Source: Drosophila miranda
Lineage: Eukaryota > Arthropoda > Insecta > Diptera > Drosophilidae
Assembly (NCBI RefSeq): GCF_003369915.1
Contig: NC_046676.1
Span: 16,536,001-16,600,000 of the forward strand
Length of the DNA stretch: 64,000 bases
Reading direction: 5' to 3'
Position 1 is the first letter of the stretch. The number at the start of each line of letters is the position of its first letter. Under the pieces are notes generated by a model. It was not told where the DNA came from. It did not search any database and saw nothing but the letters and a program-made list of their open reading frames with translations. Below, in pieces: positions 1-12,524 of this stretch. A program made the translations under genes and the position numbers.

Positions 1-1387
1 AATGCACAACATCGACGTGGGTCTTGTACACGCTTTTCACTTGCTGGCCACTGCCTTTAAGGGGCGTGGCCCGATAGATGCCTGTTACTGTGACACGATC
101 GCCGGGCTGAACCTTGTCGACGAGATCGTTGTGGGCATAGAGAAGCACGTTGTGGGGCGTCTGGCCGGCGGCCATGTCGTCGGGCGATTCCTGCAGCTTG
201 ATGAGCTGCTTGTCCGTGAACTCTGATCGGTTATGGATGAGACGGAAGCAGTGATTGGTGTTGCAGTTGGTGCACAACGTTGGTTGCGAAATGCGACCTC
301 GATCCACCTCGACGGTGGTGCTGAAGGAGCAGATGTTGCAGCTGAAGAAGGCTTCGCGCATTTCCGGTATGATGTTCGAGGAGCGGATTACCATGCCGCA
401 AATACTGATCAGTTGATCCATGTCCTCGGGATTGAGGGAGCGCATATTGCGCGTCTTGTCGGCGTTGAAGGGACGCACCTGTATCTGGTGCTCCAGCAAA
501 GCGGCCGGATATCGTTCGAAGAACATCTCATTAATGGCCATGTCGAAGCCGGGAATCACCTCCTGAGGATAGCAGATCAACTGGCGGTACAAGTCCTGAT
601 CAAAGGTCTTCAGATGGGCACTGTTCAGATTCAGATACGGCTCCTCCAATGTGTGAATCTCCTCGAGCTTTTGCAGATACAGAGGTTGATTGACATCTAT
701 GTTCTCAGAGATTTCATCCTGCTCAGCGGTCGGATCAATAAAGCGCATAATGAACGACTTGAACTTGGACTTGCACTGGCTAACAACTACATTGGTGCCC
801 CAGACCACTAGCTGGGGAGCTTGCGAAGACTCAGAAACAGGATCTGTAGTCTCAGAGCCCTTTTCGGGAATTGGTTCCAGCTGCAATAGAGGTGGATTCG
901 TAGAGTACAGTTGGAAAGTAGGAGATCTTTACTCACACCAGAGCCGCCACCAATGGTCACTTGACGAATTCGCTTGTCTGTCCGAATATCAGGACGTGCA
1001 CGCAGCGGAGTACCGCGAATGCCCGAACGGGGCGTACGAATGGAGCCCATGGAGCTGGGCGTGCCATAGTTGAGAGGTGAACTCAGATCGATCTCACTCA
1101 TGTTGAGTCCGAGACCCCGCGCCGGACTCGTTGCAGGCAAGCTTATATTTCCTGGCGATGTGGGTGGCAAACTAATATTGTCCGATGGCCTGGCCGCACG
1201 GCCAGGACCCATTCGCATGGGCGTCTCCACATCCTGCGTTGCGATGCCTGCAATCGCCGGGAACAATCATTTATATATTTGTCGGCTGGACTGGACTGCT
1301 TTCTTTACCTCTGGTTGGTGTACGAGCTCCCGCTCCTTGCTTTGGGGTACCAGATCCGACACTGGGAGATCGAGCGGGACTTGACAT
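1..1387 (-). CDS. dpa: dpa, DNA replication licensing factor Mcm4 (5' part, runs off left edge)
   Basis: Mcm4 is a subunit of the MCM2-7 replicative helicase, loaded at origins in G1 and active in the nucleus in S phase. Three exons are visible: 1309-1387 (ATG at 1387), 937-1247 and 1-880, all with GT-AG junctions and a continuous frame of about 423 residues. The first 130 residues are a Ser/Pro/Thr-rich tail with repeated SP and TP sites, as expected for the regulated Mcm4 N-terminus. Exon 3 carries the MCM N-terminal domain, including [20 protein letters not shown] and a zinc-binding CNIC...CTNC pair, followed by the OB-fold region. The AAA+ domain lies outside the window. The neighbouring gene didum is divergent, which matches the arrangement I recall from D. 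melanogaster 43C. The assignment to Mcm4 rather than another MCM rests on the zinc finger region, the phospho-rich tail and synteny. Confidence 0.93.
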
Positions 1388-1488
1388 TTCAGATTTAATC
1401 GCTTTGCTTTTTCTGTTATCTAAAAACCTTAACTGGAGCTTCTAATATTTTTTTTTTTACAATGCCTCGCTGGTTCTTCTTGAGTAAA

Positions 1489-1498
1489 GCGCGGGAAA
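1489..1498 (-). promoter_or_regulatory. E2F-like site upstream of dpa
   Basis: The plus strand reads GCGCGGGAAA, which is TTTCCCGCGC on the dpa strand and matches the E2F consensus TTTSSCGC. It lies about 100 bases upstream of the dpa ATG, where MCM genes usually carry E2F sites. That it binds E2F is an inference from sequence and position. Confidence 0.6.
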
Positions 1499-1879
1499 AA
1501 AGGAGAGATGCAGCTGTGCTTAGTGTTGGAAATTACATTTTGGTACGTATGGTATATTCCTGAAATGTTTATCATTTCACGTCATATCTCAAGGGAATTG
1601 CACAGTTTATGGTCTTCTTATAGAGACCAATAATAGGTATTGTGATCGAGATATATGTATGTAAGGAATGAGTATAACAGGTAAAATGAAAAAAGTCATT
1701 ATAACATATTCAAATCAGCTAGCAAAACCGAATTTTAACATTAATTAGGAGAAACAGGGTATAAAAATGTCCATACCCTTAGCTAAATCCGATTGACAGC
1801 TTTTATTTTTTGTTGATCAATCCAAAAAAAATGAGTACTTAAAATTAGCCAATCTTGTAATCCATCAGATAAAATTATG

Positions 1880-2170
1880 TGTTCAGGGTTGAGTGTCCTA
1901 GTTAGTTAGTAATATTAGACCGAATATCAATATCTATGAAAATGATTTCCGAACATGGACAGGGAACGATTAACCCATTGTCGATCAGGGAGTACTAAAA
2001 TATTGAATCAAATAACCATTGAAGTGATGAAACTTGAAGAATTTTTGGCGGAGTTCAAGTGATAAATATTTTAAGTAAAGATAATGGATTTAAAAACAGT
2101 ATTATTTAACGCGGGCTAACTCAAGTTGTTCACCTGTTTAAATAGGCGGTTAATGGGGTTAAGTAATTAT
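1880..2170 (+). repeat. Dispersed AT-rich repeat, copy 1
   Basis: Blocks such as AATATTAGACCGAATATCAA, GAACGATTAACCCA, GAGTTCAAGTGATAAATATT and a final GGGTTAAG-type segment recur in the same order and orientation at about 48757-48975. Part of the set recurs at about 36970-37070. Copies are diverged. I cannot name the family; no ends or coding capacity were identified. Confidence 0.6.
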
Positions 2171-2579
2171 ATCGACAACAGTAATTATATCGATAAGTCC
2201 ACTGACAACACACATTCAAAAGTAGTCGAGACGGGTGGCAAATACATATTTGTTTTTGTTATTTATTTTGGTTATCGTTTAATTACCAATGTAGTTCTTT
2301 TAAAAAGTACTACGCTAAATTTTAAAATTAACTAACTTTTGGCTGCAAAATTAAAATACCTAAAAGAAAAAGCAAACAAAAATGGCCATCTGAACATCGT
2401 GTGCAAATAGTATAAGTATTTGCTTGAACTGGAATCCAATAGAAAACACTAGGAACAAACATCATCCATATACACCGCATCGCCAGCTTCAGTCTGATAA
2501 AGCTAACGGGATTTTATGCACGAAATCAGTGCTGTGGATTAGTGATAGTGATTAGTGCAGAGGAGAACGTAACGGAACC

Positions 2580-5500
2580 ATGTCAAGCGAGGAGATGCTA
2601 TATGCAAAGGTATTCCGCACATTATATTGATGCCCTACAAGTGCATTGTTGGCAAATTGCGGCGGTGTCGGTGTCGGTATCGCTTTAGGACGCCAATAGT
2701 GCCAAGAATGGGGGGCTAATAAAAATGCATACATAACGTGAATTCTGCTCTGCTACTGTTTGCGTGTGTGTGTGCTCTCGTGTGTTTGCGCCATTTTCGT
2801 TTTTCACATTTCTTCATTCTACAAGCAGTGTGTTCTTGCTCTATTAGCCCTTTCCATGGCAGGTGATGACAGGTATTGATGTCATCCAGTCAATGACTGC
2901 AGCAAATATAAATATTTGGGAATGAATCACGGGTCTTATCAGACTCTCTCTGATAAGCCTCGATAATTGCACACAAACATACACAGGTGTACATATGTGG
3001 GTGATACAGGAGGATAGCTGATAATGAAGAACATGTTCCATGCAATGTTTACTGACGTTGTCTACATTCTCTTTTCGCAGGGGGCCAAGATCTGGGTGAC
3101 CCATGCGGAACAGGTGTGGGAGAGTGCCACCTTGGAGGAGAGCTACCGCAAGGGAGCAAGCTTCCTGAAGATCTGCACGGAATCGGGCACCCTCAAGGAG
3201 TTCAAACTAAAGCCCGATGGAAGCAACCTGCCCCCGCTGCGAAATCCGGCCATTCTGGTTGGGCAAAATGATCTCACAACCCTCTCGTACCTGCATGAGC
3301 CCGGGGTGTTGTACAATCTGCGCGTTCGCTTCTGCGAGCGCCAGATTATCTACACCTACTGCGGCATCATACTGGTGGCTATCAACCCGTATGCGGAGAT
3401 GCCCCTGTATGGGCCCAGTATAATCCGAGCCTATCGCGGTCAATCCATGGGGGATCTGGAGCCGCACATCTTTGCCCTGGCCGAGGAAGCCTACACGAAG
3501 CTAGAGCGGGAGAACTGCAACCTGAGTATCATTGTCAGCGGCGAGTCGGGGGCAGGCAAGACGGTCTCCGCCAAGTACGCCATGCGCTACTTCGCCGCCG
3601 TCGGCGGCTCCGAGTCCGAAACGCAGGTGGAGCGCAAGGTGCTGGCATCTTCGCCGATCATGGAGGCTTTTGGCAATGCAAAGACTACGCGAAACGACAA
3701 CAGTTCGCGCTTTGGCAAGTTCACCAAGCTGCTCTTCAAGAACCAGATGGGTGTTATGTACCTGCAGGGAGCCACCGTGCACACCTATCTACTGGAGAAG
3801 TCTCGGGTGGTCTATCAGGCACAGGGGGAGCGCAACTATCACATCTTCTATCAGCTGTGTGCGGCGCGGGCTAAGTACCCTGAATTGTTGCTGGGTAAGT
3901 GGAGCGATCTGATCTGCTCGGACAAACTTATCTGATAGAATCCTCCTCCCACAGACCACCAGGACAAGTTTCAGTTCCTGAACATGGGTGGCGCCCCGGA
4001 CATCGAACGGGTCTCGGATGCCGATCAGTTTAACGAGACTGCCCAGGCAATGACAGTACTAGGGTTCTCATTTCAGCAGATAGCGGAGATTGTGAAAATA
4101 CTGGCTGGCATTCTGCATCTGGGCAACATTGAGGTGACCAAGAAATACACCGAGGGCGGCGATGATGAAGACACCGATTCCTGTCAAATATCCGTAAGCA
4201 CCACTCAAGAGCACTTAACGAAAGGCATTAAAATTGAATTTTCCTCTTGTGCAGCACAACGATATTCACCTGCAAATCACTGGGGACCTGCTGCGGGTGA
4301 AAACAGAAGATCTGCGTCGCTGGCTTGTAATGCGTAAGATAGAGTCGGTCAATGAACATGTGCTGATACCGAACAGCGTTGAGGCCGGGCAGGCGGCGCG
4401 CGATGCGCTGGCCAAGCACATATACGCCAAACTGTTTCAGTATATCGGCGGTGTGCTGAACAAGAGCCTCAACAACGGTAGCAAGCAGTGCAGCTTCATT
4501 GGCGTGCTCGATATCTACGGCTTTGAAACGTTTGAGGTGAACTCGTTTGAACAGTTTTGCATAAACTATGCAAACGAGAAGCTCCAGCAGCAGTTCAACC
4601 AGCACGTCTTTAAGCTAGAACAGGAGGAGTACCTCAAGGAGGGTATTACCTGGACCATGATCGACTTCTATGACAATCAGCCGTGCATCGATTTAATTGA
4701 ATCCCGTCTGGGTGTACTCGATCTTCTCGACGAGGAATGTAGGGTAAGATATACCTTACATCCCCTTGCAGGATCCGCGTTTAGCTTCCTTAATGGTTTT
4801 CTAAATAAATGTACAATCCATGAATGAATCTTATCTCCTACAGATGCCCAAGGGCTCCGACGAGAGTTGGGCCGGCAAACTCATTGGAAAGTGCAGCAAA
4901 TTTCCGCACTTTGAGAAGCCCCGCTTTGGCACCACAAGTGAGTTTTCTCTGTCGCTATCTACGCAATCATAATTCCTAATCACACTCTCAATTCGTTAAA
5001 GGCTTCTTCATCAAACACTTCTCGGATACCGTGGAGTATGATGTGAACGGATTCCTGGAAAAGAACCGCGACACTGTCTCCAAAGAACTCACCTCCGTCT
5101 TGGCCCTGTCCGACATGTCGCTGGTGAAGCAGGTCATGGCCCTGGAGGACATTGACACTCTTGGTGTGGATGCCAACACAACATCCCCATTGGGCGGTCG
5201 CGTAGTTATAAGCGCCGGCCGAAAGCAGGTTTGTGATGAACATCAGCATATCATTTGATGAAAAGCTTATGTAAACGTCCATAGTGAATATCCATCTTTG
5301 ATTATTGCTAATTCGTATTTTCCATTCGCTTGTCGTTCACTCCACCAACAACGGCCCTGGAACGTCCAACAGGAGCTCAATGAGACCCGTCGAAGAGTTA
5401 GTTGCCACAAAAGTATTTGTATTTATGATCCCAGCAAATGACTAACCCAAAACACATTGATTAACCAGGGTTTACTTTTAACAACGCCCGCCCCCTCCGC

Positions 5501-8500
5501 CATCCCCAGCTTGTTTAGTATAGTTTTTAGAATTAATTTAATTGGCGTTCACACGGATGATGGTACTGTTTATCTAGTTTTTATAACTTGTATTTCTTTT
5601 GTTAGTCCGCCCTTTCCCTAGACCGTACTCTGTGTGTGTTCTTCCCTGCAATTAAACCCATATTGATACTGCTTTCTCCGTTATTAGGTGGTGCCATCCA
5701 AGCAGCATAAGAAAACCGTTGGCGCCCAGTTCCAGGAGAGTCTGACATCGCTTATAACTACGTTGCATGCCACCACGCCCCATTACGTGCGTTGCATCAA
5801 GGTGAGTTATCCAAAGGAGTTTTTAGATTCCAATAGTCATACGCTTTCTCTGTGGTACTTTAGCCCAACGACGAGAAGATTGCCTTCAAGTGGGAGACCG
5901 CCAAGATCATACAACAGCTTAGGGCCTGCGGCGTGCTGGAAACGGTGCGCATCTCGGCCGCCGGCTTCCCCTCGCGCTGGCTCTATCCGGACTTCTATAT
6001 GCGCTACCAGCTGCTGGCGCATCGCTCGAAGATAGACAAGAACGACTTGAAGCAGTCGTGCCGCAACATTGTGTACAAGTGGATCGAGGACGAGGACAAG
6101 AGTCGGTTTGGCAACACACAGATATTCTTTCGTGCCGGCCAGGTAGCTTTCCTCGAACAGGTGCGGGCCAATCTGCGCAAGAAGTACATCACGATTGTAC
6201 AGTCCGTGGTGCGGCGTTTCATCCATCGACGACGATACCTGAAGTTGCAGATGGTGATCAGCGGTATACAGCGGTATTCGCGTGGCTTCATGGCCCGCGA
6301 GCGCGTCCAGAATATGCGTGAAGTTCGAGCCGCCCTTATACTATCAAAATACGCCAAGGGATGGCTGTGTCGGCGTCGTTATCTACGTCTGCGGCACTCT
6401 ATTGCAGGGATACAGACTTACGCTCGCGGCATGCTGGCCCGCAGAAAGTTTTATGCCCTGCGAGATCACTATCGGGCCGTACAGATCCAACGCTTCGTAC
6501 GTGGCGTGCTGGCGCGACGCGCCTACCATCACAAGCGGCGCAATATCATCATTTGCCAGGCGGCGGTGCGTCGCTTCTTGGCGCGGCGCAAGTTCAAGCG
6601 CATGAAGGCCGAGGCCAAGACCATATCGCACATGGAGAACAAGTACATGGGCCTCGAGAACAAGATTATTTCCATGCAGCAGCGCATCGATGAGCTAAAC
6701 CGAGACAACAGCAATCTGAAACACAAAACCAGCGAGATCAGCGTCCTAAAGTTAGTATTAGTCGGTGAGCAAATGTATTCTCCTCTTAACACATGTTTCT
6801 TTTTCAGAATGAAGCTGGAGATGAAGAAGAACCTGGAGGGCGAGTTCAAGAACGTGAAGGCTGCCTGCATGGACAAGGATATGCTGATAGCGGCCCTCAA
6901 CAAGCAGCTGGAGGCGGAGCGGGACGAGAAAATGCAACTGCTGGAGGAGAACGGACACTCGCAGGAGGAATGGCAGAGCCAGAAACAGACGTACTGCCTA
7001 GAAAACGAGGAGCTGCGCAAGCAAGTGGACCAAATGATCGAGATGGCCAAGAACGTAGAGGCTACACAGCACGACCAGAACGTGCGTATTCTGGCCGAGA
7101 TCGACAACAACGAACTGAACGAAGCCTATCAGCGCGCCATCAAAGACAAGGAGGTGATAGAGAACGAGAACTACCAGCTGAAGGAGGACTTGAGTCGACT
7201 TCAGCAAAACGGCGTCTACAGCCTGCGCGGAAGGAGCGCGAGCAACGCCTCCAGTCAGAACGAGGAAGACGTTGGCTATGGCTCGGCCAAGAACACGCTT
7301 GACATTAATCGGACGTCAGATTTGCAGAGCAAGAGCTGTACGAGCGAGGCCTTCTTTCCAGATATATAAGATGGATCTGATGGACTCTAATTTCTTTGCA
7401 GATGATACCTCTGCGGACTGCACCAGCCTGGTGGTGAAGCTGCGCTCCATCTTGGAGGCAGAGAAGTCGAAGCACAAGGTCCTGCAGCAGCAATACATAA
7501 AGCTGGCAAGTCGCAACAAGCCTACGGAGGACTCGTTCCGGTAAGTGTGAAAGCCACCTTTCTCCTCAAATGACTGCTCAAAAATGTAGCCACAAGATTG
7601 ATCGCTGGATCGATGTTACCATGCTACAACGACAACTACATTTATGTATTATTGCATGCCACACACTGCTTACCACACCACACACCATAGCGTCTCCGAG
7701 CTTGAGGTAGAGAACGATAAATTGCGCAGCGAGCACGAGCAGCTGCGAACGAGCATTAAACACGGTGTTGAGATCAACGAGCTCAATGGTAACAGCCTTC
7801 GCATGCCGGGCGCTCCACGCGGCTACCGTACTTATTCTGGCGTCCCCTGTTCCCCCCTCTTTACCATTGCAGCCCAGCATGCCGCCCTACAGGAAGAGGT
7901 TCGTAGACGACGCGACGAGTGCATCCAGCTGAAGGCTGTCCTGCTGCAGCAGAACCAGACACTGCGATCCTTTGAGCCGGAGAGCATGCATCTGCGGGGC
8001 AACGATGCTAATGAGCTTCTAGAAGCCTTCCAGTCCCAGAAACTTGTCAATCGGTGAGTGCTGACAAAAGAATCAATCGAAACACGTTCTCCATTCTCGC
8101 ATTTCCATTCGCAGACAACTCGAGGACGAGTTGAAGGCCATTACGGAAGAGCACAACAGTAAGCTTGTGGAGATGACGCAGGAGATCGAGCGTCTGCACA
8201 ACGAACAGGATGAGCTGCAGAAGGTAATCTTCGAGAGCATCGATGCGTCCGAGGACGCCAATGTTGAAACACTCAAGCAAAACGACCGATTCCTACGCCG
8301 AGAACTGCAGAAGGCTGTCGCCCAATTCCTGCTGGTCCAAGAGGAGCTGAAGCTGGCGAACGCCAAGCTCCAGGCCTACCGCCAGAACGGTGGACAGCTG
8401 GAGCACAAGTTGGAGGAGGAAATGAGCCGCAGCAAAGGTAGCGGCTCGGGCTCGGCTGACCAGAAGCGCCTCAGCAATGACTTGGGGGCGAATGTAACCA

Positions 8501-10049
8501 AACAAAAGTCTCAAAATCCGCAAGGCCTCATGAAGTTCCATAGCATCGACCTGGACAAGATACTGCAGCGTCTCCTTAGCACCATGACGCCGCGAACAGT
8601 AGTCGGCCTTTTGCCTGGATTTCCAGCGTATCTCATATTCATGTGCATTCGGTGAGCTCTAAAAATCTATATATGTATATATAAGGTTAGGTTAGCCCGG
8701 ACGGCCACTCATGGGCCAATATCGGATGGGGGGTAAAAACTGTCGCGGGTACCGTACTCTATCCGCTGCTTGGCCCCTATATATATTATATATTATATTA
8801 TATTCTCCTTTTCCTTTCAAGATATACTGATCTAACCAATGCCGACGACGATGTGCGCGAGTTGCTAAGCAAATTCGTGATTCAAATCAAGAAAATGCAT
8901 CGCACACCGCATCCCATTGAGAACCGTGTCATTTGGCTGGTTAACTCTATTACGTAAGCCATAATCTCAGCTTCCATTGGTTGGCATCGCAATATCAACA
9001 TGCTTCTCTCCCTATTCCCACAGGCTGCTTAATCTCCTCAAGCAATACGGAGACGTAGAAGAGTACGTGAAGCTAAATACGGAGAAGCAGAACCAGCAGC
9101 AGCTGAAGAACTTCAATCTCTTTGAATACCGTCGCGTCATTCTGGATCTGATCGTGAATCTGTACCAGGCCCTAATAATGCAGATTCAGGGACTGTTGGA
9201 TTCCAAAATAGTTCCCGCCATTCTTAAGAACGATGAGATTCAGCGGGGCCGGCAGCCACACGGCATGCGCGGTCGCACGACTTCGATCGGAGCGGGATCC
9301 TCGCCGGAACACGGCGGCGGGCCAGCTTGGAAGCAGTTGATCGGCCAGCTGGAGCACTTCTACAAGCAATTCCAGCACTTTGGCCTGGACAATTGCTATG
9401 CAGAGCAGATATTCCACCAGCTGCTTTACTTCGTCTGTGCCGTGGCCCTCAATTGTCTTATGTTGCGCGGCGACATCTGCATGTGGGAGACGGGCATGGT
9501 AATACGCTACAATATTGGCTGCATTGAGGACTGGGTGCGCAGCAAGAAAATGGTGGGACTCCTCGACGATTATGTCATTTATATATCGAATTCTTCCACT
9601 AACGCTTGGTTCTTCTAGTCCAACGACGTTTTGACGGCCCTGTCGCCGCTGAACCAGGTATCCCAGCTGCTGCAGTCGCGCAAGAGCGAACAGGATGTTC
9701 AGACTATCTGTGATCTGTGCACGTCGCTGAGTACAGCGCAGGTCCTGAAAGTGATGAAGTCCTACAAGCTGGATGACTATGAGAATAAGATTACCAACGT
9801 GTTTCTGGAAAAACTCACCAAGGAGCTGAATGCCCGACAAACGGTAGGAAAATAACTTCATGTTGCCTTGTTGCGTATACGCAATGTTTTGGTTCTCTCT
9901 TTCAGCAAAAGGGCAACAGCGATGAGTTCACCATGGACCAGAAATTCATTCAGCCTTTCAAGGTGATCTTCAGGTACAGCGATATCAAGCTGGAGGATAT
10001 CGAGCTGCCGTCGCATCTCAATCTGGATGAGTTCCTCGAGAAAATATAA
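2580..10049 (+). CDS. didum: didum, unconventional myosin V heavy chain
   Basis: This actin motor carries vesicle, organelle and RNA cargo. Seventeen exons give a continuous frame of 1802 residues: 2580-2609, 3081-3894, 3955-4193, 4255-4743, 4844-4937, 5002-5228, 5688-5801, 5864-6750, 6808-7337, 7402-7540, 7691-7788, 7873-8053, 8115-8651, 8822-8953, 9024-9552, 9619-9843 and 9906-10049. The motor has the P-loop GESGAGKT, switch [19 protein letters not shown] near switch II, and HYVRCIKPND. Six IQ repeats follow (roughly 6180-6620), then coiled coil and a C-terminal cargo-binding DIL domain. The start codon follows AACGGAACC, and the short first exon [10 protein letters not shown] splices in frame. 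The 57-base intron 6751-6807 is in frame without a stop. Intron 8652-8821 contains a GGTTAGGTTAG segment of unknown origin. The length matches the fly ortholog. Confidence 0.96.
5373..5396 (+). other. Candidate in-frame microexon of didum (loop 2)
   Basis: Inside the intron 5229-5687, GTCCAACAG precedes 24 bases encoding ELNETRRR, followed by GTTAGT. Both flanks look like splice sites and the segment is phase 0, so inclusion would add eight residues between GRKQ and VVPSKQHKK. That point is loop 2 of the motor, just before the conserved HKKTVG. The GTTAGT donor is also used by the exon ending at 6750. Not proven to be used. Confidence 0.4.
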
Positions 10050-10863
10050 ATGTGTGGGTCCCGCCTTTTCACAGATCTGACTGCAATGCCATTTAGACCG
10101 ACAGAGAAGCGCTTTCTTTTAGTGTATTATATAATATACATATTTATATTATAGAAAAATAATAATGTTCTTAGCAAATCAATTAGAATATGAAATTTTG
10201 AGAAATGTTTGCCGAAACGAAATCCATTTAGTTCCTGTTTAGCTTAAAATGACAAACACAACACTTGATTCCAGCTTACTTTAAGCTCGTGATCCAAGTC
10301 CATTCCATGTTCCCCCTGGCATCCACCGAAGATTGCAAGGTTTAGGTTATTATTATGCGATTTGTTTGAAGTGAAAGTGATGAGCGGTTCTGAACCGATC
10401 GTAATGTGAAATGCAATAAGTGCCGGGAGTAAGACTCCCTCCAACCATAAAGAAGAGCATTATTTGCCTCAGCCTTGTACCTTACAAAAAATTGTAGTAT
10501 ACCATGAATTTACTCGAGGCCGACTTTTGCCTTAAACTGTTTGTGTGGCTTATAGAGATCACAGACGTTAGGATAAGACTCATGATGAACACCGAAACGT
10601 TGCTTTACTCTATTTATTTATGTGTAGTCTCATTTCTTGTGTAGTTTATAGTTTTGTGTTTCTCAAATGGCGCCATGGCTGATCTGATTGATCCGTAACT
10701 GGAGAAGATTGGCCAATTAAAAATACGTTGGCATTTCTTTGAACTATTTATAATAAGTATTTTCCCTACTTATACACATACATATGTATATCAACTTAAC
10801 AGATGCGCGTGTACAATTAAATACAATATATAAAAGTGAACAAAAAAAATAGAGGCAGCCGCT
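10050..10863. other. didum / mEFTu2 convergent 3' region
   Basis: The two genes converge here. The region holds both 3' UTRs and AT-rich sequence. I see no further gene. Confidence 0.6.
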
Positions 10864-12356
10864 TTAGCTGGTTACTACCGCCTTCGACAACTTGTTCTTG
10901 GGGAGATCAAGGGACGGCAGTCGCTGAGTTATCATGCCCGTGGCCACAGTAGCTCCATTCTCCCGAATGGTAAACGCCTGGCCCGATGTCATGACCATTT
11001 TTCGCAGCAATGTAACCCGAACCTGACCGTGCTCACCCGGCATTAGCATGGCCTCGCTGGGCACTGTAAGATTAGTTATTAGTTGGGAGCATAGTTTAAT
11101 AATATTAAATCTCCTCCTCACCCATGTCAATGCGCGCTGGGACATTCCACGTCATGCTGAACAGCTGCTGGATGTACTTCGAGAGCATCGGCTTAAAGCG
11201 GCCACCCTCGGCACGCGATAGCAAATACATAGAGCCCTCAAAGTGGTTCGAAACATCCTCTGAGCCCGATGCACAAAGAAGCATGCCTCGCTCCACGGTG
11301 GAAATTTTAATGCCCCGCAGAAGAGCACCGACATTTTCGCCGGCCAGGGCCTGGCGGACGCTCTTGCGAAAGATCTGTATGTCACTGACGCTCGTTTTGA
11401 GGTTCTGATTGAAGCCTAACAGATCTGCATCGGCATTGCGCAGAATGGTGCCCCTCTTGATGGTTCCCACAACCACTGTGCCACGTCCTGGAACAGTAAA
11501 TGCATTATCAATTGGCAGGATGAATGGAGCCTTCACGTCGCGTTGTGGTGTTGGTATATAGGAGTCACAATGCTGCAACAGCTTCTCAATAGCCGGTACT
11601 CCAAATTCCGATTGATCCTCGCGGAGTGCTAAAAGAGCCGAACCACAAATGACTGGGCTGTTGACGCCATCAAAGCCAAAATCACTCAGCATCTCGCGCA
11701 TCTCGATCTCCACCAACTCCAATACTTCCTGATCTACTAGATCGGCTTTGTTGATAAACACCACAATGCGCTGTATGCCCACTTGCTTCGCCAGCAGCAA
11801 ATGTTCGCGAGTTTGGGGCATTTGTCCGTCCGTCGCCGCCACAACGAGTATAGCACCATCCATTTGGGAAGCTCCTGAGATCATGTTCTACATACAGTAG
11901 AGAAGGACAGTTAGCTGCTAGTTAATTCTCTGAGCTGGGTAAGTTTACCTTTATGTAATCTGCATGCCCGGGACAATCGGTGTGGGCGTAAGTACGCTCC
12001 GTGGTGGCGTAGCCGATGTGGCACGCGTTTATGGTTATGCCCCGTGCCTTTTCCTCTGGCGCCCGGTCGATTTGGTCGTAGGAGCAGTATTCAGCCAGTC
12101 CCTTATTGGACTGGATTTTTGTAATGGCAGCAGTAAGCGTCGTTTTGCCATGGTCTACATGACCAATAGTTCCCACATTACAGTGCGGTCTTTCACGTAA
12201 TTTAGTCGCCGGGTTCTCACTGCCACTGGTGGCCAATTGACGGGTGCTCCTCCAGCTCCAGCTGCAGCTGATTCCCTTGACAACATATTTCTGGGAGACC
12301 GTCTGCCGAAAAACAGCATCACATTGATGCCACAACTTCGGAAGAAACCCTCTCAT
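10864..12356 (-). CDS. mEFTu2: Mitochondrial translation elongation factor Tu
   Basis: EF-Tu delivers aminoacyl-tRNA to the mitochondrial ribosome in a GTP-dependent way. Three exons (11949-12356, 11122-11887, 10864-11063) encode 457 residues. The first 50 or so residues are rich in Arg, Ser and Trp with few acids, as in a mitochondrial presequence. They are followed by [12 protein letters not shown] (G1), the RGIT effector loop (G2), DCPGHADY (G3), NKADLVD (G4) and SALLAL (G5), then the two beta-barrel domains ending in MITQRLPS. The G4 motif reads NKAD rather than the more usual NKCD. Drosophila has two mitochondrial EF-Tu genes; I assign this one to mEFTu2 by recalled position at 43C. Being the second paralog, it may be tissue-biased, but nothing in the sequence shows that. 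Confidence 0.88.
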
Positions 12357-12524
12357 TTCTCAGTCAAGCCAAACGGAAAGGGAATAAATATGCACGTAAC
12401 GTGTTTGCTCAATCAAAACAGGAACGGAACAGCTGTTCATACAGTGTTACACAATGCCCAGCACAATAAAGAGCTAGAGGACCGTTTGAATAAATTCTAG
12501 CAAATTGCAATTTCAAAATGTATT

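Larger units (their letters stand above)
1388..2579. other. dpa-didum divergent intergenic region
   Basis: This stretch holds the divergent promoters and 5' leaders of dpa and didum. I see no coding region in it. The middle part (about 1880-2170) is one copy of a dispersed repeat described separately. The rest is AT-rich and has no recognised element apart from the E2F-like site. Confidence 0.6.

Noticed and set aside
233-811. Long plus-strand open frame over dpa
   Set aside because: It is antisense to the conserved MCM4 exon 3. The minus strand carries the family motifs, so this is a shadow.
9172-9861. 229-codon minus-strand open frame over the didum cargo domain
   Set aside because: It is antisense to conserved DIL-domain exons and crosses an intron without matching splice signals on its own strand.
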